The notes under the pieces: generated by a model
Databases searched by the model: none
Told to the model about the DNA's origin: nothing
The model's input: the letters and a program-made list of their open reading frames with translations, nothing else
Shown: piece after piece, positions 55,309-63,832 of the stretch
Layout: every line of letters starts with the position of its first letter
Numbering within the stretch: the stretch's first letter is position 1
Translations under genes and position numbers: made by a program
Assembly: GCF_014107495.1 (NCBI RefSeq)
Contig: NZ_CP041969.1
Location: 1,364,001-1,428,000 of the forward strand
Origin: Cohnella cholangitidis
Lineage (GTDB): Bacteria; Bacillota; Bacilli; Paenibacillales; Paenibacillaceae
Reading direction: 5' to 3'
Length of the DNA: 64,000 nt

Positions 55309-56454
55309 TCAACCGAATTTGGCTTGCACGAAGCGGCGGAAACCCGCGGCTTGGCTTTCGTCGATGCTCAGAATCCGGTTCACGTCGAACAGCCGCGTGA
55401 AGAAGTCGAATTCCCAAGTGGACGGCGTTTCGTTCTCGATGGCGTATTGATCGAGATAGCTCAAATCGTCCGGCTTCAACTGTTCCACGATGTCCGCGGG
55501 CACGCTTTCTCCGAACATCATCGCGATATAATGGAAGTTATAGTACACGACCTTCTCCAGCCCGTATTTGCGAATGCGTTCGAGCAGCGTCTTCCAATCG
55601 ATCTCGTCCGCGAATTTGCGGATATACATGTGCAGATCGGCGAATTTGTAGATTTTCAGATCCTTCAGGCTCGTGATCCAGACCATCAGAGTCGCTTCCT
55701 TGAACAAATGGCAGCTTAGCTGAATGATATTGTCGGCATGATCGAGCCGATACCCCTTGACGCCGCCGATTTCGACCGGCACCGCCCGCGAAATGAGCTC
55801 CTCGGTCGGCACCTTGTACGGGCAATTTCCGCGCCACAGAATATCGTGGTTCACGTCGACTTCGACGAGCGGAGCGAAAAGGTTGTCCGTCCGCAGCAGA
55901 AATTCCTGGATTTCGTGCGTCGTCATCTGCTGGACAAGCTTCGCTTTGCGGGTCGCCGGCGTGATCTCCAGCGTATTCTCGTCGAAATGACCCTGCACGT
56001 ATCCCAACGCCTCCAGCGTCTCGGTCACCTTGTTCACGTCCCCGAGCTGCATCAGGAAGTCCAAATCGTTGAACACCCTCGTTTCGATCGAAGGGTAGAC
56101 CAGATGGGCCAGCAAATTGCCTTTCAACACGGCCAGCACGACTTTCTCCCGATCCAGCGCTTCCAGCACCTCGACAAGCCTGCGGGAATAGTGGCCGTTG
56201 CGTTCCCGGAATACCGCCCATTGCATGTTGATCAGGCGCTTCAGCTCCTGCTCCAGCTTATCGAACAGCCCGTATTTTTTAAGATTGTAGCCGAACATGT
56301 TAAGGGAACGGTGCGTAATCATCTGGTAGACGGCTTCTCCCCATTCGAGACGTTCCCCGAGCAGGCTCTCCAGCTTCTCCCTTTGCGGCTCTTCCACTTC
56401 CACGGCCGTCAGCAGCACCAGCTGCCGCTCCGGCGACAATTGCTCCCTGTTCAT
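55309..56454 (-). CDS. Nucleotidyltransferase-family protein (PF14907-like)
   Basis: 381 residues, ATG 56454 with GAGGAGG and an ATGA overlap with the acyl ligase. The LAVLKGNLLAHLVYP segment (108-121) followed by RVFNDLDFLMQ (D130, D132) is the GS/DxD-like active site of the uncharacterised nucleotidyltransferase family also found in peptide and polysaccharide gene clusters. The rest is largely helical (IQLSCHLFKEAT, KDLKIYKFADLHMYI). It may add a nucleotidyl group to a sugar or intermediate, or modify product for self-protection. The function is unproven in the family. Confidence 0.7.
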   Translation of the reverse strand: MNREQLSPERQLVLLTAVEVEEPQREKLESLLGERLEWGEAVYQMITHRSLNMFGYNLKKYGLFDKLEQELKRLINMQWAVFRERNGHYSRRLVEVLEALDREKVVLAVLKGNLLAHLVYPSIETRVFNDLDFLMQLGDVNKVTETLEALGYVQGHFDENTLEITPATRKAKLVQQMTTHEIQEFLLRTDNLFAPLVEVDVNHDILWRGNCPYKVPTEELISRAVPVEIGGVKGYRLDHADNIIQLSCHLFKEATLMVWITSLKDLKIYKFADLHMYIRKFADEIDWKTLLERIRKYGLEKVVYYNFHYIAMMFGESVPADIVEQLKPDDLSYLDQYAIENETPSTWEFDFFTRLFDVNRILSIDESQAAGFRRFVQAKFG

Positions 56455-57980
56455 CCCGCCGCCTCCTCTTTGGCTAATAGATTCCGGTATAACTCTTTGA
56501 CATCGTTTTTGTTGATCTTCCCGATCACGTTGCGGGGAATGGCGTCCACCACATGGATCTCCTTGGGCACCTTGCGGTCTTCCAGCGATGACACGCACCA
56601 CTTGTAGAGCTCGCGCGCTTCCAAGGCGAAGCCTGGCCTCGCGGTCACGAAAGCGACGATCCGCTGTCCGAGCTTATCGTCCTCCACGCCGAGAACGACC
56701 GTTTCCTGCACGGCCGGATGCTTAAGCAGCACCTCTTCGATATCTATGGGATACGCCCGGCTGCCTCCCTGCACGATCATGTCGTCGGTTCGGCTAAGCA
56801 CGTAGAACAACCCGTCCCCGTCCCGGAAGCCGGCATCCTTCACCCGGATGCCCCATGGCGTCAGCACCTCGGCCGTCAGCTCTTCCGACTTGTAATATCC
56901 GTCCATCGCGTACGCGCTGCGGATGTAGATTTCGCCCGTCTCCCCGGTTTCCGTCTCCGTGCCGTCCTCCCGGAGGACGGAGACGGAGCAGCCCGCGATC
57001 GGCTTGCCGATGACGCACGTTTTCGTCGTCACGTCCTCATGCTCGCCGAAGGTGACGCGGGCGACCGCCTCGGAAGTTCCGTAAGCGTTGTACACCTTCG
57101 CTTGCGGAAGCCGCTTCGCCGTCTCTTGATAGATGTTCAGCGAGTTGACCATCCCTCCGATCAGAACCCGCTTCAGCGAGCTCAGATCGTAATTCGCGAA
57201 TCCCGGATATTCCAGCGTCTGCAGCAGCATCGTCCTCACGATGTAGAATTGAGTCGCTTTGTAATCCTGAATGGCCTTGAGAAAAATGCCCGGATGAAAA
57301 ACGTTGTTGAGCAGAATAATCCCCCCGCCCCGGCTGATCGCCATTAAGACGTCTCCGGCGAGCGGACTGGCCTGCGCAAGGGATCTTGGAACAATCGTAC
57401 GATCCTCGCAGGTAAAGTTCAGATGATCCGCGACGGCGAGAGCATTGCCGACGATCGCCTCGTTCGACAGCACGATGCCTTTCGGCCGGGAAGTGGAGCC
57501 CGAAGTGAAGCAGATGCCGAACGTATTCTCTCCGATGCCCGGCAGAGGCCGAGCCGGCTTGCCCGGATAAGCGCGAAGGTCGAAGCTTCCGTCGCTTCCC
57601 AATACGAACGCGAACCGCACGTTTAACCGTCCGATATGCGCCTCGATTGCTCCGATCCCTTTGGCGTCCGTAATAAGCAGCTCGACGTCGGTATAATCGA
57701 GCAGTTCGATAAGAGCCTCCCCCTTGAATTGATAGGAGAGCGAGACGAAAGCTTTGCGCTGCCGGCTAAGCCCCAGCATGCAAGTAATGAATTCCGAGCA
57801 GTTAGGCAAATACGCGCCCGCCATTCGAAAATCCAGTGCGTCGACGATCCGCGCGAATGCCTCGGCTTGCTCGCGAATTTGAGCGTAGGTAAAGCTCCTC
57901 TCGTTGTAGACGAGCAACGTACGTTCGCCGTGCCGTTCGCAAGCTTCCTCGAACAACGTCCAAGGCGTCATCTTGTACAT
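56451..57980 (-). CDS. AMP-forming acyl/aryl acid ligase
   Basis: 509 residues, a free-standing ANL-superfamily adenylating enzyme. Motif A3 FTSGSTSRPKG (158-168), A5 NAYGTSE (298-304), then YVLSRTDDMI, and the catalytic K491 in IGKINKNDVKELY. The domain is typical of long/medium-chain or aryl acid-CoA/ACP ligases and not of an NRPS module. It overlaps the BtrH-like gene by 13 nt and lies two genes from the carrier protein, so it probably activates a carboxylic acid for transfer to a carrier-protein thiol. Confidence 0.88.
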   Translation of the reverse strand: MYKMTPWTLFEEACERHGERTLLVYNERSFTYAQIREQAEAFARIVDALDFRMAGAYLPNCSEFITCMLGLSRQRKAFVSLSYQFKGEALIELLDYTDVELLITDAKGIGAIEAHIGRLNVRFAFVLGSDGSFDLRAYPGKPARPLPGIGENTFGICFTSGSTSRPKGIVLSNEAIVGNALAVADHLNFTCEDRTIVPRSLAQASPLAGDVLMAISRGGGIILLNNVFHPGIFLKAIQDYKATQFYIVRTMLLQTLEYPGFANYDLSSLKRVLIGGMVNSLNIYQETAKRLPQAKVYNAYGTSEAVARVTFGEHEDVTTKTCVIGKPIAGCSVSVLREDGTETETGETGEIYIRSAYAMDGYYKSEELTAEVLTPWGIRVKDAGFRDGDGLFYVLSRTDDMIVQGGSRAYPIDIEEVLLKHPAVQETVVLGVEDDKLGQRIVAFVTARPGFALEARELYKWCVSSLEDRKVPKEIHVVDAIPRNVIGKINKNDVKELYRNLLAKEEAAG

Positions 57981-59158
57981 GAATATCCCTCCTCGCGTTC
58001 CGACTGCGCTTCCAGCTTCTCCGCGATCTCCCGCTCGAGGCCTTCAATCAGGAATAGCTGCCTAGCCATCTCTTCCAGCGCGTCCGGTTTGCGGGAGATG
58101 CCGTATTTGAGCGCCAGATTGGCGCAAATGTCCCACCGCATAGCCGACTCCTCCAGCCGTTCGCGCAGCATTTCGAGCAAAGAGGCTGGCAGCATAAAGC
58201 CGATCGCCTCGGCGAAGACGAGGAACCGCTTGCGTTGCCGGCTGACCTGCTTCAGATTGCGATTGTACACATGGCGGAACAGGTACACTTCCTTCTCCGC
58301 GGAAGACGATCGCGCTCCCGTCTCCGTCACCGCCTCGCGGAAGCGGGCGATGCGTTGCAGGCCGCATGGCTGCCCGAGGACGGTTTCTTCTCCTTTCATT
58401 CGCCGGACGCTCACGCGGAATACGTTCCGCAGCTTGTCCGGTTCGACCCGGAATGCGGGATCGGCATCCACTTCCATCCACATGTTCCGTACTTCCCTGG
58501 CGAACGGTCCCGTCAGCGGATTGTCGTAGCGGCATATTCCGCTTCTGCCTCGCCGGACTTCCTCCATCGGCAGCGTCCCGTCGAAGTCGCTGCTCGAATG
58601 CTTGTACTTGTCGAACAACTCGTATACGTTCGCCTCTTCGTCGTAACCGGTTATGACGACCGCATGCAAGCCGTGCTCCCTCCCGAATGCCCGGTGATAG
58701 CTCATTTCGTGAAGGTCGACGGCCACGATATGCGGCTTGCCGGCATCGATCCGCTCTTTCAATCGAAGGTGCGCCGTTTCCGGGTCGTCGGTAAGCAGAA
58801 GTCGAATATGCACGCGATCCTTGCAACGGCGGAACCTTTCCGATTCCGCGCCCCTCCGATCGAAAAGAGAGGTGGCGGGCAAATAAGCGAATTCCATGGA
58901 AGAGTTCAACTCCTCCTCGGTGAATTCGTTCGAAGCGGAGAAGCGCATCAGGAAATTGATCCCGATGCAGCGCGTTTCTTCGTCATACATTAAGTTCATA
59001 TAATCGGCCAGAACGATATCGGGGTTGAGGCCGAGATGAGAGAGTGCCGCCCCGTATACGTTGTTGAAGCAATCCGCGGCATGCGGAGAGAAATACCGGG
59101 GCACTCCTTCCGCCGAATGCCGGACCTTTCCCTCGCCGGCAAGCTCGGCCCTGCTCAT
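57968..59158 (-). CDS. BtrH-like (cysteine peptidase fold) acyltransferase
   Basis: 396 residues from ATG 59158, which overlaps the carrier-protein stop (ATGA). The N-terminal segment FSPHAADCFNNVYGAALSHLG (with C30 as probable nucleophile) and DIVLADYMNL are characteristic of the BtrH N-terminal domain. Later HAVVITGYDEEANVYELFDKY supplies the His/Asp part of the papain-like site. In butirosin, BtrH transfers the carrier-bound side chain onto ribostamycin. Here it probably moves an acyl group from a carrier protein to an amine or hydroxyl acceptor. The acceptor is unknown. Confidence 0.75.
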   Translation of the reverse strand: MSRAELAGEGKVRHSAEGVPRYFSPHAADCFNNVYGAALSHLGLNPDIVLADYMNLMYDEETRCIGINFLMRFSASNEFTEEELNSSMEFAYLPATSLFDRRGAESERFRRCKDRVHIRLLLTDDPETAHLRLKERIDAGKPHIVAVDLHEMSYHRAFGREHGLHAVVITGYDEEANVYELFDKYKHSSSDFDGTLPMEEVRRGRSGICRYDNPLTGPFAREVRNMWMEVDADPAFRVEPDKLRNVFRVSVRRMKGEETVLGQPCGLQRIARFREAVTETGARSSSAEKEVYLFRHVYNRNLKQVSRQRKRFLVFAEAIGFMLPASLLEMLRERLEESAMRWDICANLALKYGISRKPDALEEMARQLFLIEGLEREIAEKLEAQSEREEGYSCTR

Positions 59159-59412
59159 GCCGAAACCGCAAGCTTGCGGCACACGTATTCCGAAATCGAT
59201 CCGGCCGTGGAGAAGTAGTCGTTCGTCAGGGACGCGCTGTCGAAGGTCATGTCGAAGGCGCATTCGATTTCCACGAGCAGCTCGACAAGCGAGATGGAGT
59301 CGATCCCGTAGTTGTCCCGCAAATCCGCGTCCAGCGCAATTTCTTCGCTCGGAACCGTCGCTTTCTCCCTTACCCACTGGCATACTTTTTGTTCAATGAT
59401 CGATTTATCCAT
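59155..59412 (-). CDS. Acyl carrier protein
   Basis: 85 residues from ATG 59412 (AAGGGG 8 nt upstream). S39 in NYGIDSISLVELLVEIE is the 4'-phosphopantetheine attachment site. Acidic helices flank it (SLTNDYFSTAGSISEYVC). It is the first gene of the 12.8-kb operon and the likely BtrI-type carrier for the amino acid loaded by the ATP-grasp ligase, or for the acid activated by the AMP ligase. Confidence 0.9.
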   Translation of the reverse strand: MDKSIIEQKVCQWVREKATVPSEEIALDADLRDNYGIDSISLVELLVEIECAFDMTFDSASLTNDYFSTAGSISEYVCRKLAVSA

Positions 59413-59446
59413 TGTCGGCACCCCTTCCGAATAATTGAAATCGTTG

Positions 59447-59474
59447 TTATTACTTAAGTCCCCCTATTTGTCAG
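59447..59474 (-). promoter_or_regulatory. Putative promoter of the biosynthetic operon
   Basis: Minus-strand CTGACA (59469-59474), 16-bp spacer and TAATAA (59447-59452), 35 bp before the carrier-protein ATG. Plausible sigma-A promoter. Confidence 0.45.
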
Positions 59475-59480
59475 GGAAAC

Positions 59481-59501
59481 GAAGGCACTTTTTTGGCCTT
59501 C
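59481..59501. repeat. Small hairpin repeat shared with 1027-1046
   Basis: GAAGGC-ACTTTTTTG-GCCTTC. The 20-mer AAGGCACTTTTTTGGCCTTC occurs identically at 1027-1046, 58 kb away. Here it lies just upstream of the putative operon promoter. Confidence 0.6.
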
Positions 59502-59532
59502 GTGCTTCAAGCGCGGCTGCTACGGCTCAACG

Positions 59533-59588
59533 AAGTAAACGTTATTCGCACATGGCCGAGTCCTAAGCAAATAACAAAACGTTTACTT
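59533..59588 (-). other. Perfect 11-bp inverted repeat overlapping the 5'-nucleotidase stop
   Basis: AAGTAAACGTT (59533-59543) and AACGTTTACTT (59578-59588). The TAA stop of the nucleotidase gene lies inside the right arm. There is no U tract, so it could be a rho-independent terminator of weak type or a LacI-like operator (AACGTT core) for the operon that begins at 59412. Confidence 0.5.
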
Positions 59589-61187
59589 GTACCGCGCGTT
59601 AACGACCTCGATCCGCCCGTCCGTACCGGGATTGATGACGCCCTTGCTCTCGATATACTTGGCGAATACGGTGCTTAGAAGATCGCCTTTGGAGAGCGCC
59701 TTAGCCTCCTTGAATTCTTCGTAATTGTCGCCGCCGTTCACCAAATAGTCGTTGATCGCGACCTTGTAGGTTTTGTCCCGGTCGAGCGGACGGCCGTCTT
59801 TGGTTACGCTGATGATCCGTTTGCCTGCCGGCTTGGAACCGTCGAACCGGTATTCGAGTCCGGAAACCTGAAGAAATCCGCCGTTGCTGGAGCCGAACGG
59901 CCAGGCGCGTACGCCGCGTTCCAGCGCTTCGTAGATTTTGTCGCCCTTGACCTCCACGGTGACGAGCGAATTGACGAACGGCAGCGGCTTCGTCACGTCG
60001 TACAGCCTGAGCTGGCCTTCCGGGACGCTTTCGCGGATGGCTCCGCCGTTCAGCAAGGCAATGTCGGCCTTCCCCTGCTCCCTCATGGCGTCGGCAAGCG
60101 CGTTGGCTAGATTCGTCTCTTGGCTGCGGACATGGGTTCGGGTGCCGTCCAGCGCCACGGCCGTGCTTCCGACGATCCGTTTGCCGGCTTCCAATGCCAG
60201 CGCGTGATACTTATCGGCAACGGCCAGCACCTCTTTATCTTCGAGAGAACGGTCTTTCGTCTGGTGCACCTTCCATGACATGTTCGCTACCTTGCCGCCC
60301 CGGAAGTACAGTACCGCTTCGCCGACGTGAGTGCTGTAGGAACCGGCTTCCACGATATAAGAATCTTCGACCCGGTCGGGTTTCTTGTACAGCCAATGAT
60401 GGTGGCCGCTTAGCACGAGATCGATTCCGGGCACCTCTCGAACCAGCTCTTTGTCCCGGTCGTCGCCCAGATGGGAGACAAGAACGATCGTGTCCACGCC
60501 TTCCTTCCGGAGCTTGGCTACGACCTTTTCCGCGATGAGCGTCGGATCTTGATACTCGATTGCCCCCGACTGCTCGAATACGTTCATATTGGATAGAGAA
60601 TCGGGCACGGTAAGACCGAAAATCCCGATCCTCAATCCGTCGGCTTCCTTGATGAGGTAATCTTGGAAAGCAGGCTCGCCGTTGAAGAACGTATTGGCCG
60701 ACAAGATCGGAAAGCTCAATTCGGACTTGATCTCCATCAGACGGTCGAAGCCGAAGTCGAAGTCGTGGTTGCCTGCGGCCATAGCATCGAAGCCCATCAG
60801 GTTGGCAGCCTCCAATACGCCCTGCGCTTTGTCGATGTTCGCCTCGTTCGTGCCGTGAAACATGTCTCCGCTATCGAGCAGCAGCGCGTCCGGATGCTTC
60901 TCCCGAATGCGGTCGACGATGCCTTTCATCAGCGGCATGCCCATCTCGACATTCACTTCATCCAGCGTGTAATAACCGCCGTTGGCTTCGTTATAGACGA
61001 GATGGCCGTGGATGTCGGACGTGCTTAGGATCGTGATTCTTTTGTCGTAATAGCCTGCCGCCAGCTTGACTTCGTTGAAGTCGACGAAGCGGTATAGCAA
61101 GTAAGACGCCGCTGCGAGCAGCAGGACGGCTAACACGATGAGGTTGCGGTAAGAACGGGTAGAAGTGGCTAGAGCCCGATCGCCCAT
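59583..61187 (-). CDS. Membrane-anchored 5'-nucleotidase / UDP-sugar hydrolase
   Basis: 534 residues from ATG 61187 (GGGAGG 11 nt upstream); the longer frame has no site. One N-terminal helix (about 14-33) anchors it outside the membrane. The metallophosphoesterase domain has STSDIHGHL, DSGDMFHGT, GNHDFDFG and SGHHHW. The 5'-nucleotidase C-terminal domain has NGGAIRESVPEG, FGSSNGGFLQVSG and NGGDNYEEF. It dephosphorylates extracellular nucleotides or nucleotide conjugates. Its place directly after the exporter genes suggests maturation or detoxification of the exported product, or a separate nutrient role. Confidence 0.88.
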   Translation of the reverse strand: MGDRALATSTRSYRNLIVLAVLLLAAASYLLYRFVDFNEVKLAAGYYDKRITILSTSDIHGHLVYNEANGGYYTLDEVNVEMGMPLMKGIVDRIREKHPDALLLDSGDMFHGTNEANIDKAQGVLEAANLMGFDAMAAGNHDFDFGFDRLMEIKSELSFPILSANTFFNGEPAFQDYLIKEADGLRIGIFGLTVPDSLSNMNVFEQSGAIEYQDPTLIAEKVVAKLRKEGVDTIVLVSHLGDDRDKELVREVPGIDLVLSGHHHWLYKKPDRVEDSYIVEAGSYSTHVGEAVLYFRGGKVANMSWKVHQTKDRSLEDKEVLAVADKYHALALEAGKRIVGSTAVALDGTRTHVRSQETNLANALADAMREQGKADIALLNGGAIRESVPEGQLRLYDVTKPLPFVNSLVTVEVKGDKIYEALERGVRAWPFGSSNGGFLQVSGLEYRFDGSKPAGKRIISVTKDGRPLDRDKTYKVAINDYLVNGGDNYEEFKEAKALSKGDLLSTVFAKYIESKGVINPGTDGRIEVVNARYK

Positions 61188-61216
61188 GATCGATGGTTCC
61201 TCCCTTGCCCGGCCGC

Positions 61217-62050
61217 TCAATAAGCGGAATGGCCTGTGCTTGAGTAATGGCGGACGCCCCGCTTCCAAAGAAGGAATACGAACCCGAACAGAAGCGCCCC
61301 GACGACGGGGGTAAGATACAGGTATCCGCTCCACAGGGACGCGTCGTCCTTGCGGAGAAAATATTGGGCCGGGAAATAATTGACGAACGACAGCGGAATA
61401 ACGAATACGAGCAGCTTTTGAATGAAAACGGGATAGAACGACAGCGGGTATCCGGCTATTCTCCGAGTGTTGAAGAAGATCAGATTCCGCAGACTCTCCG
61501 TCTTGACCGCCCAGAAGCTGAAGCAAGCGGACAATAGGAAGATCGCGGCTTGGATCAACGTTCCCCCAAGCAGGACGAGCGCGAAATAGGCGACGTTACC
61601 CCAGGTCCAATCGATGCCGACGGAGAAAGCTGTGTTCGAGAACAGCAGCACGCCGACGATGCCGTGCCCCAGCGTGGCCGAGAAATCGATGCGCGCCGCG
61701 ACGATCTGAAACATCAGGCCGAGCGGGCGGGTGAGCAACCTGTCGAATTCTCCCGAGTGAACCATGTTGTCGAAATCGCGGATTCCCGCGAACAGAAAGA
61801 CGAAAAGGCTGTACGAAAGAAAAAGGAAGCTGTAGAGGAACAGCATCTCGTGCAGCTCCCATCCCCGGATATGCAGGAACCGAAGCAAGATCAGCCACAT
61901 GACGACGACTCCGACCATTTCCCTGCAAAAGATCGCTAGCGTGATCAAACTGCGGTTCAGCTTGTACTCCAACGTCAGCTTCAGGTTCATGTTCGAATAT
62001 TTGAAGAACAGAACGAGTAGTTCCTTCCACGAATGCCAGATCACTTTCAT
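61217..62050 (-). CDS. ABC-2 transporter permease (DUF990-type), second subunit
   Basis: 277 residues from ATG 62050, which overlaps the previous stop (GGATGA). Six membrane segments; the family motif FDRLLTRPLGLMFQ and the C-terminal FVNYFPAQYFL are typical of the ABC-2-like PF06182 permeases. It forms a heterodimer with the other permease and works with the ATPase encoded upstream to export a small amphiphilic or glycosylated compound. Confidence 0.85.
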   Translation of the reverse strand: MKVIWHSWKELLVLFFKYSNMNLKLTLEYKLNRSLITLAIFCREMVGVVVMWLILLRFLHIRGWELHEMLFLYSFLFLSYSLFVFLFAGIRDFDNMVHSGEFDRLLTRPLGLMFQIVAARIDFSATLGHGIVGVLLFSNTAFSVGIDWTWGNVAYFALVLLGGTLIQAAIFLLSACFSFWAVKTESLRNLIFFNTRRIAGYPLSFYPVFIQKLLVFVIPLSFVNYFPAQYFLRKDDASLWSGYLYLTPVVGALLFGFVFLLWKRGVRHYSSTGHSAY

Positions 62051-62838
62051 CCCCCCTGCAGCACGAGTTTGCGCGTTGCCGCTTTCCACAGGACGTGCCC
62101 GGCCGCAGCCAGACCGACGACCCACAAAGCCTGCCGCATCATGCTCGTCAATATCTCGTTCTCCGGTACCATCCCAAGATAAATCTGAATCGGCGTCGAG
62201 TAGATGGCGGCGAACGGAGTCAGCTCGATCGTCCGCTGCCAGCTTTCCGGCATGAACCAGAGCGGGATCAGGGCGCCGGACAGGATCATGACGGCGGTAT
62301 CCTTGATCGTAACGAGGCTAAACGTCCAGTAAAACCAGAACGAGCTAACCCACACGAGGAAATTCAAATGATAGAGAACAAGATATCCGAGCGCCGCGCT
62401 CGCCAAAAAATAGAAAAAATAGAGCAGCGAAAACGGCGGAAGCAGTTGAAAAAGGAACAGAGAAACAACCAATGCCGGCAGCAGTTGCATAACGAACCGG
62501 AAAACGAGCGTACCTACGGTGAAGGAGAACAAATAGAGGCGGAAATGGACGGGCTTCAGCAAATCCGCGGCGATCGAACCGGTCCGCACCTTCACTTCCA
62601 CGATATACTCATCCATCACATACAGCGTCTGCAGCAGGAAGGAGAGTACCACGTACGTCGCCATCATTTTGAATTGAACGCCCTCAAGCGCTCCGTCTTC
62701 CTCGTAGATTGCCTTCCAGATCGCGATGTTGACGAAAATCATGACGATGGCGTTGATGACGCCGGCGTAATATTCCGAGCGATAGACGACATTGTTCTGA
62801 AAAGCCTTCTTAGCAAACGCCAGATAAGCTCGGCTCAA
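62047..62838 (-). CDS. ABC-2 transporter permease (DUF990-type), first subunit
   Basis: 263 residues, beginning at TTG 62838 with GGGGGGA upstream; it overlaps the ATPase gene by 29 nt. Six membrane segments, with the family motif VRTGSIAADLLKPVHFRLY. It is the partner of the following permease in a three-gene exporter. Confidence 0.85.
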   Translation of the reverse strand: MSRAYLAFAKKAFQNNVVYRSEYYAGVINAIVMIFVNIAIWKAIYEEDGALEGVQFKMMATYVVLSFLLQTLYVMDEYIVEVKVRTGSIAADLLKPVHFRLYLFSFTVGTLVFRFVMQLLPALVVSLFLFQLLPPFSLLYFFYFLASAALGYLVLYHLNFLVWVSSFWFYWTFSLVTIKDTAVMILSGALIPLWFMPESWQRTIELTPFAAIYSTPIQIYLGMVPENEILTSMMRQALWVVGLAAAGHVLWKAATRKLVLQGG

Positions 62839-63820
62839 GACGGATCCCCCCGAGGTAAATTTGCCGGATGATGCTCTCGATTTCCGGCTCCTTCACGGTC
62901 AAGTCGACGATGGCGTAGCGCTGGGACAGCCGGTTGATCAGCTGCGACACCGGAATATCATCCTTGAGGAACTTCAACCATTTGCGGTTGTCCTTTTCCT
63001 CGACCACTTCGATTCCGGGCATCGGAGCCAGCTCGGTTCTCTCGGCGAACTCCACCTCCAGAATCCGGTCCCGCCCATACACACGCTTGATTTCCTCGAC
63101 CGTACCGTCGTACAGCTTGGCGCCTTGGTCGATAATGATCATCCGGCGGCAAGTCATCTCAATGTCGTCCATGTCGTGGGTCGTAAACAGCATCGTCGTG
63201 TCTTTTTCCCTATTGACCTGAACGATGAACTGCCGGATTCGTTCTTTCGCGACGACATCGAGCCCGATCGTCGGTTCGTCGAAGAAGATGACTTCGGGAT
63301 CGTGCAGCAGCGCGGCGGCGATATCCGCCCGCATTTTCTGGCCGAGGCTGAGCTGCCGAACCGGAGTCTGGATGAATTCTTGAAGGCCAAGCATATCTCC
63401 GAACATATCCATATTGCGTCTGTAGGCCGTCTCCGGAATCTTGTAAATATGCTTCAGGAGCTCGAAGGTATCGATGACCGGCAAATCCCACCACAGTTGG
63501 GTACGCTGGCCGAACACGGCCCCGATACGCCGGGCGTTGCGCTTGCGGTCCTTGTAAGGCGACAATCCGCCGACCGTAACGGTGCCCGAGGTCGGCACGA
63601 GAATACCGGTCAGCATTTTCACCGTCGTGGACTTTCCCGCTCCGTTCGGACCGATGAATCCGACCATTTCTCCCTTGCCGATGGAGAAGCTGATCGAATC
63701 GACCGCGCGCTTGACCTGGTGTTCGGGCATGAGCAGTCCTCGGACCGCCCCAAGCAAACCTTTGCGGCGAACGTTCAGCTTATACTCCTTAACGAGTCCG
63801 CTGACTTCAATCCCATTCAT
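62810..63820 (-). CDS. ABC exporter ATP-binding protein
   Basis: 336 residues; AGGAGG lies 8 nt before the ATG and overlaps the stop of the upstream carrier-protein gene. Walker A GPNGAGKS (57-64), signature LSLGQ (157-161), Walker B VIFFDE (177-182) and the D-loop and switch His (TTHDMDDIE) are intact. The C-terminal ~100 residues form the extra domain of ABC-2-type antibiotic/lipid exporters. It powers the two permeases encoded downstream. Confidence 0.93.
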   Translation of the reverse strand: MNGIEVSGLVKEYKLNVRRKGLLGAVRGLLMPEHQVKRAVDSISFSIGKGEMVGFIGPNGAGKSTTVKMLTGILVPTSGTVTVGGLSPYKDRKRNARRIGAVFGQRTQLWWDLPVIDTFELLKHIYKIPETAYRRNMDMFGDMLGLQEFIQTPVRQLSLGQKMRADIAAALLHDPEVIFFDEPTIGLDVVAKERIRQFIVQVNREKDTTMLFTTHDMDDIEMTCRRMIIIDQGAKLYDGTVEEIKRVYGRDRILEVEFAERTELAPMPGIEVVEEKDNRKWLKFLKDDIPVSQLINRLSQRYAIVDLTVKEPEIESIIRQIYLGGIRLEPSLSGVC

Positions 63821-63832
63821 TCGGCAGACCTC

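Noticed and set aside
58235..58993. 252-codon plus-strand open frame in the BtrH-like gene
   Set aside because: High GC makes long antisense frames common here; the BtrH-like frame has motifs and coupled starts.
59413..61216. Upstream in-frame starts giving longer carrier protein and nucleotidase
   Set aside because: Ribosome sites and normal N-termini support the ATG at 59412 and at 61187.
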